Shown here piece after piece: positions 1-6,817 of a stretch of 8,896 bases of DNA. Source of the DNA: Candidatus Iainarchaeum sp. (GTDB taxonomy: Archaea; Iainarchaeota; Iainarchaeia; JAADDC01); the NCBI GenBank assembly GCA_013154145.1, contig JAADDC010000032.1, forward strand, positions 1 through 8,896, read 5' to 3'. The notes below the pieces were generated by a model. The model searched no databases and had not been told where the DNA came from. It saw only the letters and a program-made list of their open reading frames with translations. Position numbers and translations under genes: made by a program. Every line of letters begins with the position of its first letter. Position 1 is the first letter of the stretch.

Positions 1-909
1 CTCCTTGAAGCCGTAGTGGCCCGAGTACTCCCCGAAGAAGTCGATGTTTTCCCTCCGGGCAATCTCCTTGATGAGTACCCTGCCGGTGGGCGTCCGGATC
101 ACCTCCATCCCCAGATCTTTCAGGTACTCTTCCAGCTTCACGGGGAGCGTCACCTCTATGGCTATCTTCTTTCCGATTGCTCCCTTCTCGGCGAGGAAGG
201 CGACGAGCTCGTCGCTGTCAAGGATTTTCCCCCTGTACTTCACGGCGATGCGGTCGGCGTCACCGTCGAGCATGATCCCCCAGTCACCCTCCACCTCCTC
301 GAAGGCTTTTATGGATAAAGGATGTGTGGGGTCCGGCGGGTGGCCCGGAAACCTGCCGTCGGGAACGGCGTTGTAGGCCTTCAGGTCGAAGAGCACTTCC
401 AGGAGGGGGAGGTAAAGGTAGCCGGCTCCGCTGGAGAGGTCCGCCCCGAGGCTGACCCTCGGAACCTCCCAGGACTCGAAGATCTCGAAGTAATCGTCCA
501 CCCACTCCCTGAAAAAGAGCTTCCGGGGATTACCCTCGGGATAGGCGTCCCTGTACGCCTTTTCCAGCTCCCGGATCTTCTCGGGCGGCCAGTCAATACC
601 CCCCTCGTCGATGGGCTTGACGCCGTTGTACTCGGGCGGGTTGTGGGAGGCCGTCACCTGGAGGGTGTGGATCCCCTCCCGCCAGGCAAAGAAGTAGGAC
701 ATGGGCGTGGTTGTGATGCCTATGTCGACGACCTCTCCGCCAAGACCCTCGGCCAGGTGAGACGCCAGCACGTCCGAGGAGAGGCGCACGTCCCGGCCTA
801 TGGCCACCTCACCTTCCACGAGCTGCCTGAAGGCGGCCCCGAGCTTCTCTGCCTTCCACGGGTCGATGTCCCTCCCCCAGACACCTCTAATATCGTAGTA
901 CTTGAACAT
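1..909 (-). CDS. manB: Phosphomannomutase/phosphoglucomutase, 3' end outside window
   Basis: Member of the alpha-D-phosphohexomutase superfamily, which interconverts hexose-6-P and hexose-1-P in the cytoplasm. I translated 303 residues, open to the window edge. The reading starts MFKYYDIRG, the usual N-terminus with the sugar-phosphate contact region. The catalytic phosphoserine loop TASHNP is at residues 86-91 (Ser88), the metal-binding loop DGDADR at 215-220, and the sugar-binding loop GEYSGH at 293-298. Family members usually have about 440-460 residues, so roughly the last third, including the C-terminal phosphate-binding domain, is missing. The ATG follows the cupin stop codon directly with no gap, and its ribosome binding site (GGAGGGTG) lies inside the end of the cupin gene, so translation is probably coupled. 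The cupin neighbour favours phosphomannomutase activity, but many archaeal enzymes also accept glucose or glucosamine phosphates, so the substrate is inferred. Confidence 0.95.
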   Translation of the reverse strand, partial: MFKYYDIRGVWGRDIDPWKAEKLGAAFRQLVEGEVAIGRDVRLSSDVLASHLAEGLGGEVVDIGITTTPMSYFFAWREGIHTLQVTASHNPPEYNGVKPIDEGGIDWPPEKIRELEKAYRDAYPEGNPRKLFFREWVDDYFEIFESWEVPRVSLGADLSSGAGYLYLPLLEVLFDLKAYNAVPDGRFPGHPPDPTHPLSIKAFEEVEGDWGIMLDGDADRIAVKYRGKILDSDELVAFLAEKGAIGKKIAIEVTLPVKLEEYLKDLGMEVIRTPTGRVLIKEIARRENIDFFGEYSGHYGFKE

Positions 910-1242
910 TTACACCCTCCCGTAGTCGTCCTCCAACCTCACGATGTCGTTCTCGTCGAGGACCTCGCCCAGCCAGACCTCCACGATGCGCATTCCTCCA
1001 GAACCGCCCTCCAGCCGGTGGGGAGTCCCCCTCCTCACCTTCACGACGCTCCCTGGAATGAGGCTGAAGCGCTCGTCGCCCACGCGGGCATAGCCCCTGC
1101 CCTCCACCACGACCCAGACCTCGTCCCGGTGGCGGTGCAACTGCAGCGACGTTCTCTTCCCTTCCTCCACGAAGAGCTCCTTGACCACGTATCCCTTCCC
1201 CTCTTCTATCACCCGGAACCAGCCCCAGGGCCTCTTCTCCAT
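910..1242 (-). CDS. Stand-alone mannose-6-phosphate isomerase type II cupin domain
   Basis: A 110-residue single-domain cupin that closely resembles the C-terminal isomerase domain of bifunctional ManC/AlgA proteins. It begins EKRPWGWF, then has the metal-site motif SLQLHRHRDEVWVVVEG (residues 32-48, ligands likely His36, His38, Glu41), a second cupin motif with GTPHRL (72-77, His75), and the family's closing signature GEVLDENDIVRLEDDYGR (92-109). It should interconvert fructose-6-P and mannose-6-P. I chose the ATG at 1242 because it matches the family start, overlaps the preceding TGA by one base (TGATG) and sits 6 nt after a strong GGAGGAGGG. A start at 1284 would add 14 residues unlike the family, and an ATG at 1248 lies directly against the Shine-Dalgarno. 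The nucleotidyltransferase half of ManC is absent. With the mutase that follows immediately, it forms a two-step route to mannose-1-P. Confidence 0.9.
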   Translation of the reverse strand: MEKRPWGWFRVIEEGKGYVVKELFVEEGKRTSLQLHRHRDEVWVVVEGRGYARVGDERFSLIPGSVVKVRRGTPHRLEGGSGGMRIVEVWLGEVLDENDIVRLEDDYGRV

Positions 1243-2174
1243 CAACATCCCTCCTCCTTGGGCAGCTTCCTCGTTCTCCACCACTCCACGGGGAGGAGGA
1301 TCAAGAAGGCCACGACGGTGGCCACTTCCGTCACGAGGGAGAAGATGGCCAGCGCTATGAAGATGAGGAAGAGATAGAGGTTTTCTATGAGTGTTCTCAG
1401 GAGTTCATTGTTCTGGGTTAGTGCCAAGAGGGCTTCTTTCGTGAGCAGGGGCCTGTCAGAGCTGAGCGAAGCCTTTATGGAGGCCTTCAGGGCCTCCTTG
1501 AACCTGATGAGCTCTTCCACGGCCTTGGAAAGGATGACGTTGCGGTCAGCGGGGGACAGCAGGTTCCACTCGGGTATGGAGCTGGCCAGCTGGGCTTCCA
1601 GGAGCTTCACCTCTTCGGGGGTGACGGTGCTGGGAAAGAGGGCGTCGATGAGCGTCGAGAGGGAGTTCTTGTCGCCTCCGAGGCTGTTACTCCAGCGCAG
1701 GGCTTCGTTGATAAAGAGGTCGTTGTAGTAGGCGGCATTGGGGATCACGATGATCACCACCAACAGGAGAAAGACGATGGTGGCGATGCCCCGCGCGCTC
1801 CGCAGCTTCTCCCAGACGTGGCCCACCCTCCTCACTTCCTTCCCGTGGGCCATTATGCCCGAAAGGAGGATGGAGAGTAGCGCGAGGTCGTCCAGCTGAA
1901 CGTACCTTAGAAATATCAGGAAGGCGACGAGGGCCAGAGCCCACGCGGCGAGGAACAGCCTCCTTTCCTTCACGGAGCTCAGGACGTAGATGCCAAGGAG
2001 CGAGAGGAGGGTTAAGATGAAGAGGCTGAGCCAGAGCCCCACGTTCATGAGTGCGTCCATCTTCACGAGGGCTTCCAGAGCTAAGTCCGTCCTGTAAGCT
2101 AAGAAGAGGGACAGGGATAACAGGAAGAGGCCTGCAATGACCTTCAAGATCTCGAAGAGCTCTTCTCTCTCCAT
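1242..2174 (-). CDS. Unrecognised multi-pass membrane protein
   Basis: 310 residues; I do not recognise the family. Hydrophobic segments lie at about residues 10-27, 43-66, 73-90, 94-109 and 130-147, followed by a soluble stretch at about 148-262, then a long hydrophobic region at about 263-297 that could hold one or two spans. The soluble part is mostly predicted helix and contains N/S/T-rich patches near 162-175. If it faces outside, as the charge distribution at 110-128 (KEVRRVGHVWEKLRSAR, likely cytoplasmic) suggests, it would be an external helical domain between membrane anchors. The ATG lies 4 nt after the gltX stop, with AGGTGA overlapping that stop as ribosome binding site, and the end overlaps the cupin start by one base. 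It is therefore part of the gltX-cupin-mutase unit. A role in surface glycan work would fit the mannose genes but is only a guess from context. Confidence 0.8.
   Translation of the reverse strand: MEREELFEILKVIAGLFLLSLSLFLAYRTDLALEALVKMDALMNVGLWLSLFILTLLSLLGIYVLSSVKERRLFLAAWALALVAFLIFLRYVQLDDLALLSILLSGIMAHGKEVRRVGHVWEKLRSARGIATIVFLLLVVIIVIPNAAYYNDLFINEALRWSNSLGGDKNSLSTLIDALFPSTVTPEEVKLLEAQLASSIPEWNLLSPADRNVILSKAVEELIRFKEALKASIKASLSSDRPLLTKEALLALTQNNELLRTLIENLYLFLIFIALAIFSLVTEVATVVAFLILLPVEWWRTRKLPKEEGC
1249..1257 (-). promoter_or_regulatory. Shine-Dalgarno of the cupin gene
   Basis: GGAGGAGGG on the minus strand, 6 nt before the ATG at 1242 and inside the 3' end of the upstream membrane-protein gene. 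It decides the cupin start. It also shows that internal operon genes here use Shine-Dalgarno initiation, while first genes appear leaderless. Confidence 0.75.
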
Positions 2175-2178
2175 GCTT

Positions 2179-3873
2179 TCACCTGTGGGTGTAGTAGAGG
2201 CTTATCACCTCACCGTTGTTTTTCCAGACCCGGGCGAAGTAGTGGCGGTCCAGCTGGACGATCTCCCCATCCTTCAGGGTTTGGGCCCACGGCTCCAGCA
2301 CGCCGTTCCTCTCCTCTCCGGAGGGGAAGAGCACCTTGCCGTGGATCTCCCCCTCCCTTTGATGGGGAACCCAGTGGATCTTGCTTTCCTTGCCCACCTC
2401 GTCGCCCGCGTAGCGGGCCCGGGCCTTGTCCTCCCCGACTTCCAGAACTTCAATGTTGTAGAGGTACTTAAGCCTTAGCCTCTTCTCTCGGAGATCCGAG
2501 CGCTCCACCCAGAGCCTGTGGGTTCCGGACCTGAACCGGTATTCCCTTTGGCCCATGTCCCTGTCCGGGTGCCAGGGAAGCCTTGCCTTCACCTCCGGGG
2601 CCCCCTCCACCTCGAGTAACACGGGATCTTCCACGAAGAAGACGCGCCTCGCCACGGGATCGATCTTCTGCCTGTTGAGTGCGTAAATGTTTTCCATCTT
2701 CAGTGTGATGTCCGTCTTCTTGGGGCCGATGTTCCTGAAGAACTCCACGAGCGTTTCGGGGAGTATGCCCCTGTTGAGCAGGGCCCTGACGGTGAGCGTC
2801 CTCGGGTCACCCCAGTGGTCGATGAGCCCCTTCCTCAGGGCTTCCCGGATCTTCCGCTTGCTCAGTCCGACAGCAAATTCCCCTTCCTCTATCTTTAGCC
2901 TCCCGAAGGCGATGACCTCGGGCTTATTCAACCCCAAGTACTCCTGAATGATCCTTTGAACTTTTCCGTTGTTCTCGTGGTCCTTGCCCCTGAGTATGTG
3001 GGTTATGCCGAGGGTGCCGTCGTCCACGGCGGAGGCAAAGTTGTAGAGCGGGTAAACGGTGAAGCGCCAGCCCCTGCGCGGGTGCGGAACCCTCGTTATC
3101 ACCCGGGCTATGCCCGGATCGCGCAGGACGGGATTGGGGTGTGCCGGGTCCACCTTGAGAAAGAAGGCCAGTTCGCCCTCGTCGTACTTCCCTTCGAGGG
3201 CGGCGTCCAGAATCTCCAGATTTTCCTCTGGAGAACGGTCCCTGCCCTCCAGGGGAAGCTTCTCCTTGCGCTTCCTGTTCACCTCCTCGGGAGGGTCAAA
3301 AGAGGCGTATGCCAGCCCCTTGGAGATGAGCTCCCTCAGGTAATTAACGTAGATCTCCAGGCGGTCGGACTGGTAGACGATTCGGTGGATCTTCACGCCC
3401 ACGGCCTCGAGATCCTCCCTTATGGCGTCGTAGTAGGGGAGCTTTGCCTTGTAGGGGTTCGTGTCGTCGTAGCGGAGGATGAAGGTTCCATCGTACTCCT
3501 CGGCGTAGAGGTGGTTGACGATGGCCGCCCGGAGGTTGCCTAGGTGTATGTAGCCCCCGGGTTCCGGGGCAAAGCGAAGAACCACCCTTCCCCTTTCGGC
3601 GTTGGGGAGGGGAGGAAGCCCCCTTCGCTCCCTGCGGGGTAAGTTGTAAGTGAACCTTTCCATTTCCTTCTTCTGCTCCTCGGGGTCCATTTGATTGACC
3701 TTTTTCACTACCTCTTTTACGATGTTGGCGATCTCCCTGGCGTGGGGCTTCAGGGACGGGTCCTCGGCGAGGATCTTTCCGATGACTGCCCCGACGCTGG
3801 CCCTCCCGCCGTGCTCCACCGCATTCTTCAACGCGTACTTGTATGCCAGCTCCCTTACTTTCTCCACATCCAC
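2179..3873 (-). CDS. gltX: Glutamyl-tRNA synthetase, archaeal type
   Basis: Class I aminoacyl-tRNA synthetase of the archaeal GluRS (GlnRS-related) kind, 564 residues, a normal length. It charges tRNA-Glu and, in archaea that use the amidotransferase route, often tRNA-Gln as well. An N-terminal helical extension (1-75) precedes the Rossmann fold with the HIGH equivalent HLGN at 110-113, in the context RFAPEPGGYIHLGNLRAA. The KMSKS equivalent is LSKRK at 337-341. The typical archaeal stretch PLYNFASAVDDGTLGITHILRG is near 275-296, and a C-terminal beta-barrel anticodon domain follows from about 420. The start is GTG at 3873: a TATA-like box is centred about 26 nt upstream, leaving essentially no leader. 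The in-frame GTG at 3867 is an alternative. I see no cysteine in the whole protein, so the zinc-knuckle-like CTCPP...CPH segment I recall from some archaeal GluRS is absent; the corresponding place reads SFDPPEEV. It leads the minus-strand operon. Confidence 0.97.
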   Translation of the reverse strand: MDVEKVRELAYKYALKNAVEHGGRASVGAVIGKILAEDPSLKPHAREIANIVKEVVKKVNQMDPEEQKKEMERFTYNLPRRERRGLPPLPNAERGRVVLRFAPEPGGYIHLGNLRAAIVNHLYAEEYDGTFILRYDDTNPYKAKLPYYDAIREDLEAVGVKIHRIVYQSDRLEIYVNYLRELISKGLAYASFDPPEEVNRKRKEKLPLEGRDRSPEENLEILDAALEGKYDEGELAFFLKVDPAHPNPVLRDPGIARVITRVPHPRRGWRFTVYPLYNFASAVDDGTLGITHILRGKDHENNGKVQRIIQEYLGLNKPEVIAFGRLKIEEGEFAVGLSKRKIREALRKGLIDHWGDPRTLTVRALLNRGILPETLVEFFRNIGPKKTDITLKMENIYALNRQKIDPVARRVFFVEDPVLLEVEGAPEVKARLPWHPDRDMGQREYRFRSGTHRLWVERSDLREKRLRLKYLYNIEVLEVGEDKARARYAGDEVGKESKIHWVPHQREGEIHGKVLFPSGEERNGVLEPWAQTLKDGEIVQLDRHYFARVWKNNGEVISLYYTHR

Positions 3874-3895
3874 GAAAGGAAAAAGGTATGTGCAG

Positions 3896-3902
3896 TTTAA
3901 AA
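3896..3902. promoter_or_regulatory. Shared, symmetric TATA box for gltX and relB
   Basis: TTTTAAA read on the minus strand and TTTAAAA on the plus strand, centred at 3899 in a 52-nt intergenic gap. The gltX GTG is 26 nt away on one side and the relB GTG 27 nt away on the other. Archaeal TATA boxes direct initiation about 25-27 nt downstream, so both transcripts would start at or next to their GTG codons. No Shine-Dalgarno is visible before either gene. Promoter function is inferred from position and sequence. Confidence 0.6.
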
Positions 3903-3925
3903 GCAGTTGTAGTCAATACATAGGC

Positions 3926-4111
3926 GTGACCGAGGCCCTTCTAAAACTTCTGGAAGAGATCAACGTTCGTCTAATTCGTATAGAGCACGCTCTCATTCCG
4001 CCAGTGAAGTTATCGCCTGCCGAGGTAGCAGAGCTCGAAGAGCTGTTTAAAGACGCCATCTCCGGCAACACCCGCAACTGGAGGGATGTGGATAAGGAGC
4101 TGGAGCGTTGA
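3926..4111 (+). CDS. relB: RelB-like antitoxin of archaeal RelBE module
   Basis: 61 residues from GTG: TEALLKLLEEINVRLIRIEHALIPP, then a SPAEVAELEELFKDAI helix and the tail NTRNWRDVDKELER. The layout resembles the small archaeal aRelB of Pyrococcus: an N-terminal amphipathic coiled-coil helix, then a proline-containing link, an acidic (E/A)ELxEL helix and a W-containing acidic tail that wraps the toxin. It would neutralise RelE and probably repress its own promoter. The GTG is 27 nt from the TATA box at 3899. The frame is open farther upstream inside gltX on the other strand, but no better start is seen. It overlaps the relE start by 26 nt, the usual coupling in such modules. Base composition is more AT-rich than the flanking synthetase genes, in keeping with acquisition by transfer. 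Confidence 0.75.
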   Translation: MTEALLKLLEEINVRLIRIEHALIPPVKLSPAEVAELEELFKDAISGNTRNWRDVDKELER

Positions 4112-4371
4112 GCTCGGTAGAAAAGCGGAGAAAAAGTACAAGACGCTTCCACCAAGGCTCCGTTTAAAAGTTAAAAAAGCTCTTTGAAACGCTGGAACTT
4201 AATCCATGGCCTGCAAAGCTTTATGATATCGAAAAATTAGAAGGGGTATCCTTTGAGGGTTATAGAGTTCGCATCGGAAAGCTTCGGGTTATTTACGCTG
4301 TTCTCGAGAAAGAACGCAAGGTAATCGTTCTCAAAATAAAGTTTAGGAAGAAGGCGTACAGGGGGATTTAA
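4086..4371 (+). pseudogene. relE: RelE-family toxin gene split by a one-base frameshift
   Basis: RelE/ParE-superfamily mRNA-cleaving toxin. Frame 1 (ATG 4086) reads MWIRSWSVELGRKAEKKYKTLPPRLRLKVKKAL and stops at 4185-4187. The remaining family sequence continues in the next frame: KKLFETLELNPWPAKLYDI, then EKLEGVSFEGYRVRIGKLRVIYAVLEKERKVIVLKIKFRKKAYRGI, stop 4369-4371. Removing one A from the A6 run at 4173-4178 joins the halves into about 94 residues, a normal RelE length, with the typical LP...R helix, L-N-P turn, KLEG, YRVRIGxxRVIY and final basic KxxxRKKAY. As written, the gene lacks the strands that carry the catalytic basic residues and would be inactive. A sequencing error in the homopolymer, a true mutation, or transcript slippage at A6 could each explain it. 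Confidence 0.8.
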
Positions 4372-4382
4372 GCTGGCAGTGG

Positions 4383-4390
4383 TATAAAAA
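4383..4390 (+). promoter_or_regulatory. TATA box of the lysS unit
   Basis: TATAAAAA, 28 nt (from its centre near 4386) before the lysS ATG at 4414, in the short gap after the relE remnant. No Shine-Dalgarno lies between it and the ATG, so a leaderless or nearly leaderless mRNA is expected. Confidence 0.65.
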
Positions 4391-4413
4391 CCCTCCCGCC
4401 CTTTGTTTGATGG

Positions 4414-5928
4414 ATGGGCTTCAGGGAGCTGGTGGCCGAGAGGGTTCGGAAGTTCAAGGAGCTGCTCTCCCGGGGCATAGATCCCTTCAAGGAGAAGCGC
4501 TTCGAGGTGAGCGCCTACTCCATTGACATCAAGCGGGAGTTTTCTTACCTTTCCCCCGGCGAGGAGACCGAGCAGAGGGTGTCCGTCGCCGGCAGGATAC
4601 TCTCCCGCCGGGGCCACGGCAAGATCGTCTTCGTGGATCTCCTGGACGCCAAGGGGAACATCCAGCTGGTCTTCAGGGCAGACGTAACCAAGGACTTTGA
4701 CCTTGTGAAGTTGCTGGACCGGGGCGACATCGTCGGCGTGAAGGGAAGAGTAATCAAGACTAAGCGGGGTGAAGTGAGCGTTCTGGTGGAGGAGTTCAAG
4801 GTTCTTGCCAAGGCTTTGCGCCCTCTCCCGGACACGTGGTATGGCTTGAAGGACGTGGAGCGGAGGTACAGAGAGCGCTACGTGGACCTCATCCTCAACC
4901 CCGAGGTGAAGGAGCGCTTCATAAAGATCCACGAGATACTCCTGGAAACCCGGCGCTTCTTCAACGAGAGGGGCTTCGTGGAAGTGCTAACCCCCATACT
5001 CCAGCCCGTCTACGGAGGTGCCTTCGCACGTCCTTTCAAGACCCACCACCACTTCCTGGACATGGACATGTACCTCCGCATCGCTCCGGAGCTCTACCTG
5101 AAGCGCCTCATCGTGGGTGGCTTCGAGAAGGTCTACGAAGTGTCCGTGAACTTCCGCAACGAGGATGTGGACGCCACCCACAACCCGGAATTCTATCAAA
5201 TAGAGGCCTACTGGGCCTACGCCGACTACAGGGACATGATGGACCTCGTGGAGGACTACGTGACGCGCCTCGTGGAGAAGCTCCACGGCACGCACACCCT
5301 CGAGTGGATGGGCAAGGAGATCGACTTCCGGAAGCCCTGGGAGCGCATGCGCCTCGTGGACGCCATAAGGGAGTTCGGCGGTCCCGACGTGGAGTCCATG
5401 AAGGAAGAGGAAGTGATCAAGCACGCCCGCTCTCTGGGCTACGACGTGATCCGCTTCGGCGAAGCCCTCGAGAAGCTGTTTGACCACTACGCGGCTCCCC
5501 ACGTCGTGAACCCCACCTTCATCACCCACTACCCGGTGGACATATCGCCCCTGGCCAAGCGCAGCGAGGACCCCCGCTACGTGGAGCGCTTTGAGCTTTT
5601 CATCAACGGCATGGAGTTTGCAAACGCCTACAGCGAGCTCAACAACCCCATCGAGCAGTACAAGCGTTTCAAGGAAGAGGAGGAGCTCCGCAAGAGAATA
5701 AAGAAGGAGGGGCTCGAGTACCAGCCCATGGACAGGGACTTTGTCCGGGCCCTGGAGTACGGCATGCCACCCACCGGAGGTATAGGCATCGGCCTGACGC
5801 GCCTCTTCATGGTGCTCACCAACGCCGCCACCATCAAGGAGGTTATCCTCTTCCCGGCCCTGGCCCCCGAGAAGGAGATCCCCCTGGTGGTGGAGCTCTT
5901 TCCCGAGCTTTTGGAGCTCTACGAATAG
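4414..5928 (+). CDS. lysS: Lysyl-tRNA synthetase, class II
   Basis: 504 residues, standard length for class II LysRS, which attaches lysine to tRNA-Lys. The N-terminal OB-fold anticodon domain covers about 52-128 (VSVAGRILSRRGHGKIVFVDL). Motif 1 lies near 181-208 and includes GFVEVLTPILQP and GGAFARPF. It is followed by HHHFLDMDMYLRIAPELYLKR. Motif 2 starts at FRNED (247-251) and continues with THNPEFYQIE (255-264). Motif 3 is at 450-469 with GIGIGLTRLFMVLT; bacterial enzymes usually have GIDRL, so Thr stands in place of Asp. The FINGMEFANAYSELNNP amino-acid pocket is at 396-412. Most euryarchaeal groups use the unrelated class I enzyme (lysK), so this class II gene is informative about lineage or transfer. 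The ATG at 4414 fits the TATA box; an ATG at 4410 is in another frame. It is followed after 8 nt by the AGOG gene. Confidence 0.97.
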   Translation: MGFRELVAERVRKFKELLSRGIDPFKEKRFEVSAYSIDIKREFSYLSPGEETEQRVSVAGRILSRRGHGKIVFVDLLDAKGNIQLVFRADVTKDFDLVKLLDRGDIVGVKGRVIKTKRGEVSVLVEEFKVLAKALRPLPDTWYGLKDVERRYRERYVDLILNPEVKERFIKIHEILLETRRFFNERGFVEVLTPILQPVYGGAFARPFKTHHHFLDMDMYLRIAPELYLKRLIVGGFEKVYEVSVNFRNEDVDATHNPEFYQIEAYWAYADYRDMMDLVEDYVTRLVEKLHGTHTLEWMGKEIDFRKPWERMRLVDAIREFGGPDVESMKEEEVIKHARSLGYDVIRFGEALEKLFDHYAAPHVVNPTFITHYPVDISPLAKRSEDPRYVERFELFINGMEFANAYSELNNPIEQYKRFKEEEELRKRIKKEGLEYQPMDRDFVRALEYGMPPTGGIGIGLTRLFMVLTNAATIKEVILFPALAPEKEIPLVVELFPELLELYE

Positions 5929-5936
5929 GTGAAGGG

Positions 5937-6647
5937 ATGGAGATTGCTGAGACGATAAAAGCCATTGGCGTCGAGGGCGCCCGCTGGGTGGAGGAACACC
6001 TCGACGAACAGTACAAGGCCCTGAGCTTCCTCGCTCCCCATCTCTCCGGGGAAGACTTCCTAAAGCTGATGGTCATCCACGCGCTGCTTTCCTACCAGCT
6101 CAGCTCCACGGGAGAGGAGTGGTGGTGGGAGTTTGCCCGACACTTCTCCCGGAAATCCTTAAAAACGGTCTGCGAGTACCGCAACTTCCTCATCTCATCC
6201 CGTGGCGGTCGCCGGCTACTTCCCCAGAAGCTGCGCCGCCTCGAGAGGATATGTGGATGGATAGAAAACGTCGAGCTCCTTCCATATTACACCCGCATGC
6301 TTGACCTCCGTAACGAAATTGCACGTGTCCTCGGAACCTCCTCCAGCTCCAAGACCGTCGTCTTCGCCGTGAAGATGTTTGGCTACGGGGGACGCATCCT
6401 CACGGGCCGCTTCGTTCCGTATCCCATGGAGGTTCCCATCCCCGTTGATCTAAGAATAGAGCGGCTTACCCGGCGCCTCGGAGATGATGATCCCATCCGC
6501 TTCTGGAACGAGGTTGCCCGGGCCTCCTCGGTTCCCCCACTCCACATTGACTCCATCCTCTGGCCGCTGCTCGGCAACGAGGAACTCCGGGAGCCCTTCC
6601 TTCGAAGGTTCGGGGAGCCCGGGCGCCGCCTGCTGGCCCTGATATAA
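5937..6647 (+). CDS. Archaeal 8-oxoguanine DNA glycosylase/lyase (AGOG)
   Basis: 236 residues, matching the archaea-specific AGOG family of helix-hairpin-helix glycosylases that excise 8-oxoguanine and nick the abasic site. Recognisable segments are HALLSYQLSSTGEEWWWEFA (48-67), SSSKTVVFAVKMFGYGGRIL (136-155), PYPMEVPIPVDLRIERLTRR (161-180) and VPPLHIDSILWPLLG near the C-terminus. The likely catalytic lysine is Lys139 and the catalytic aspartate Asp171. Their spacing of 32 equals that of the Lys140/Asp172 pair known in the Pyrobaculum enzyme. The ATG is 8 nt after the lysS stop with a GGTGAAGGG ribosome binding site, so the two genes are almost surely co-transcribed. Oxidative damage rises with temperature, which fits a thermophilic host. 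I am confident of the family; the symbol is left empty because naming varies. Confidence 0.93.
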   Translation: MEIAETIKAIGVEGARWVEEHLDEQYKALSFLAPHLSGEDFLKLMVIHALLSYQLSSTGEEWWWEFARHFSRKSLKTVCEYRNFLISSRGGRRLLPQKLRRLERICGWIENVELLPYYTRMLDLRNEIARVLGTSSSSKTVVFAVKMFGYGGRILTGRFVPYPMEVPIPVDLRIERLTRRLGDDDPIRFWNEVARASSVPPLHIDSILWPLLGNEELREPFLRRFGEPGRRLLALI

Positions 6648-6656
6648 CGGGATGCC

Positions 6657-6662
6657 TTTTAA
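6657..6662 (+). promoter_or_regulatory. Possible TATA box before the tRNA cluster
   Basis: TTTTAA in the 94-nt gap between the AGOG stop and tRNA-Phe. It would place initiation near 6686, giving a pre-tRNA leader of about 55 nt. A weaker alternative is ATTAAT at 6709-6714, which is nearer the usual distance for a tRNA promoter. The gap also holds GTGCGTCCGGTC (6697-6708), repeated before tRNA-Leu. Neither promoter is certain. Confidence 0.3.
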
Positions 6663-6741
6663 CCCTTCCCCCCAAGATTGATAGCGAAGGGCCCCAGTGC
6701 GTCCGGTCATTAATCACGCGCTCGCGCACCGACGGAGCTGT

Positions 6742-6815
6742 GGGGCCGTAGCTCAGCCCGGGAGAGCGACCGGCTGAAGACCGGTGTGTCCGGGGTTCAA
6801 ATCCCCGCGGCCCCA
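6742..6815 (+). tRNA. tRNA-Phe (GAA)
   Basis: Full cloverleaf of 74 nt. The acceptor GGGGCCG (6742-6748) pairs with CGGCCCC (6808-6814), discriminator A, and no CCA is encoded. The D-stem is GCTC/GAGC. The anticodon stem ACCGG/CCGGT encloses the loop CTGAAGA with anticodon GAA at 6776-6778. The T-stem CGGGG/CCCCG encloses TTCAAAT. All stems are perfect. Confidence 0.97.
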
Positions 6816-6817
6816 TA

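Noticed and set aside
322..1377. 351-codon open frame on the plus strand opposite the mutase and cupin genes
   Set aside because: It mirrors the codon pattern of two well-supported minus-strand genes, spans their junction and has no recognisable domain; typical antisense shadow in GC-rich DNA.
4237..4932. 231-codon minus-strand open frame opposite relE and lysS
   Set aside because: Lies antisense to conserved LysRS motifs, low-complexity composition, no promoter or ribosome site.
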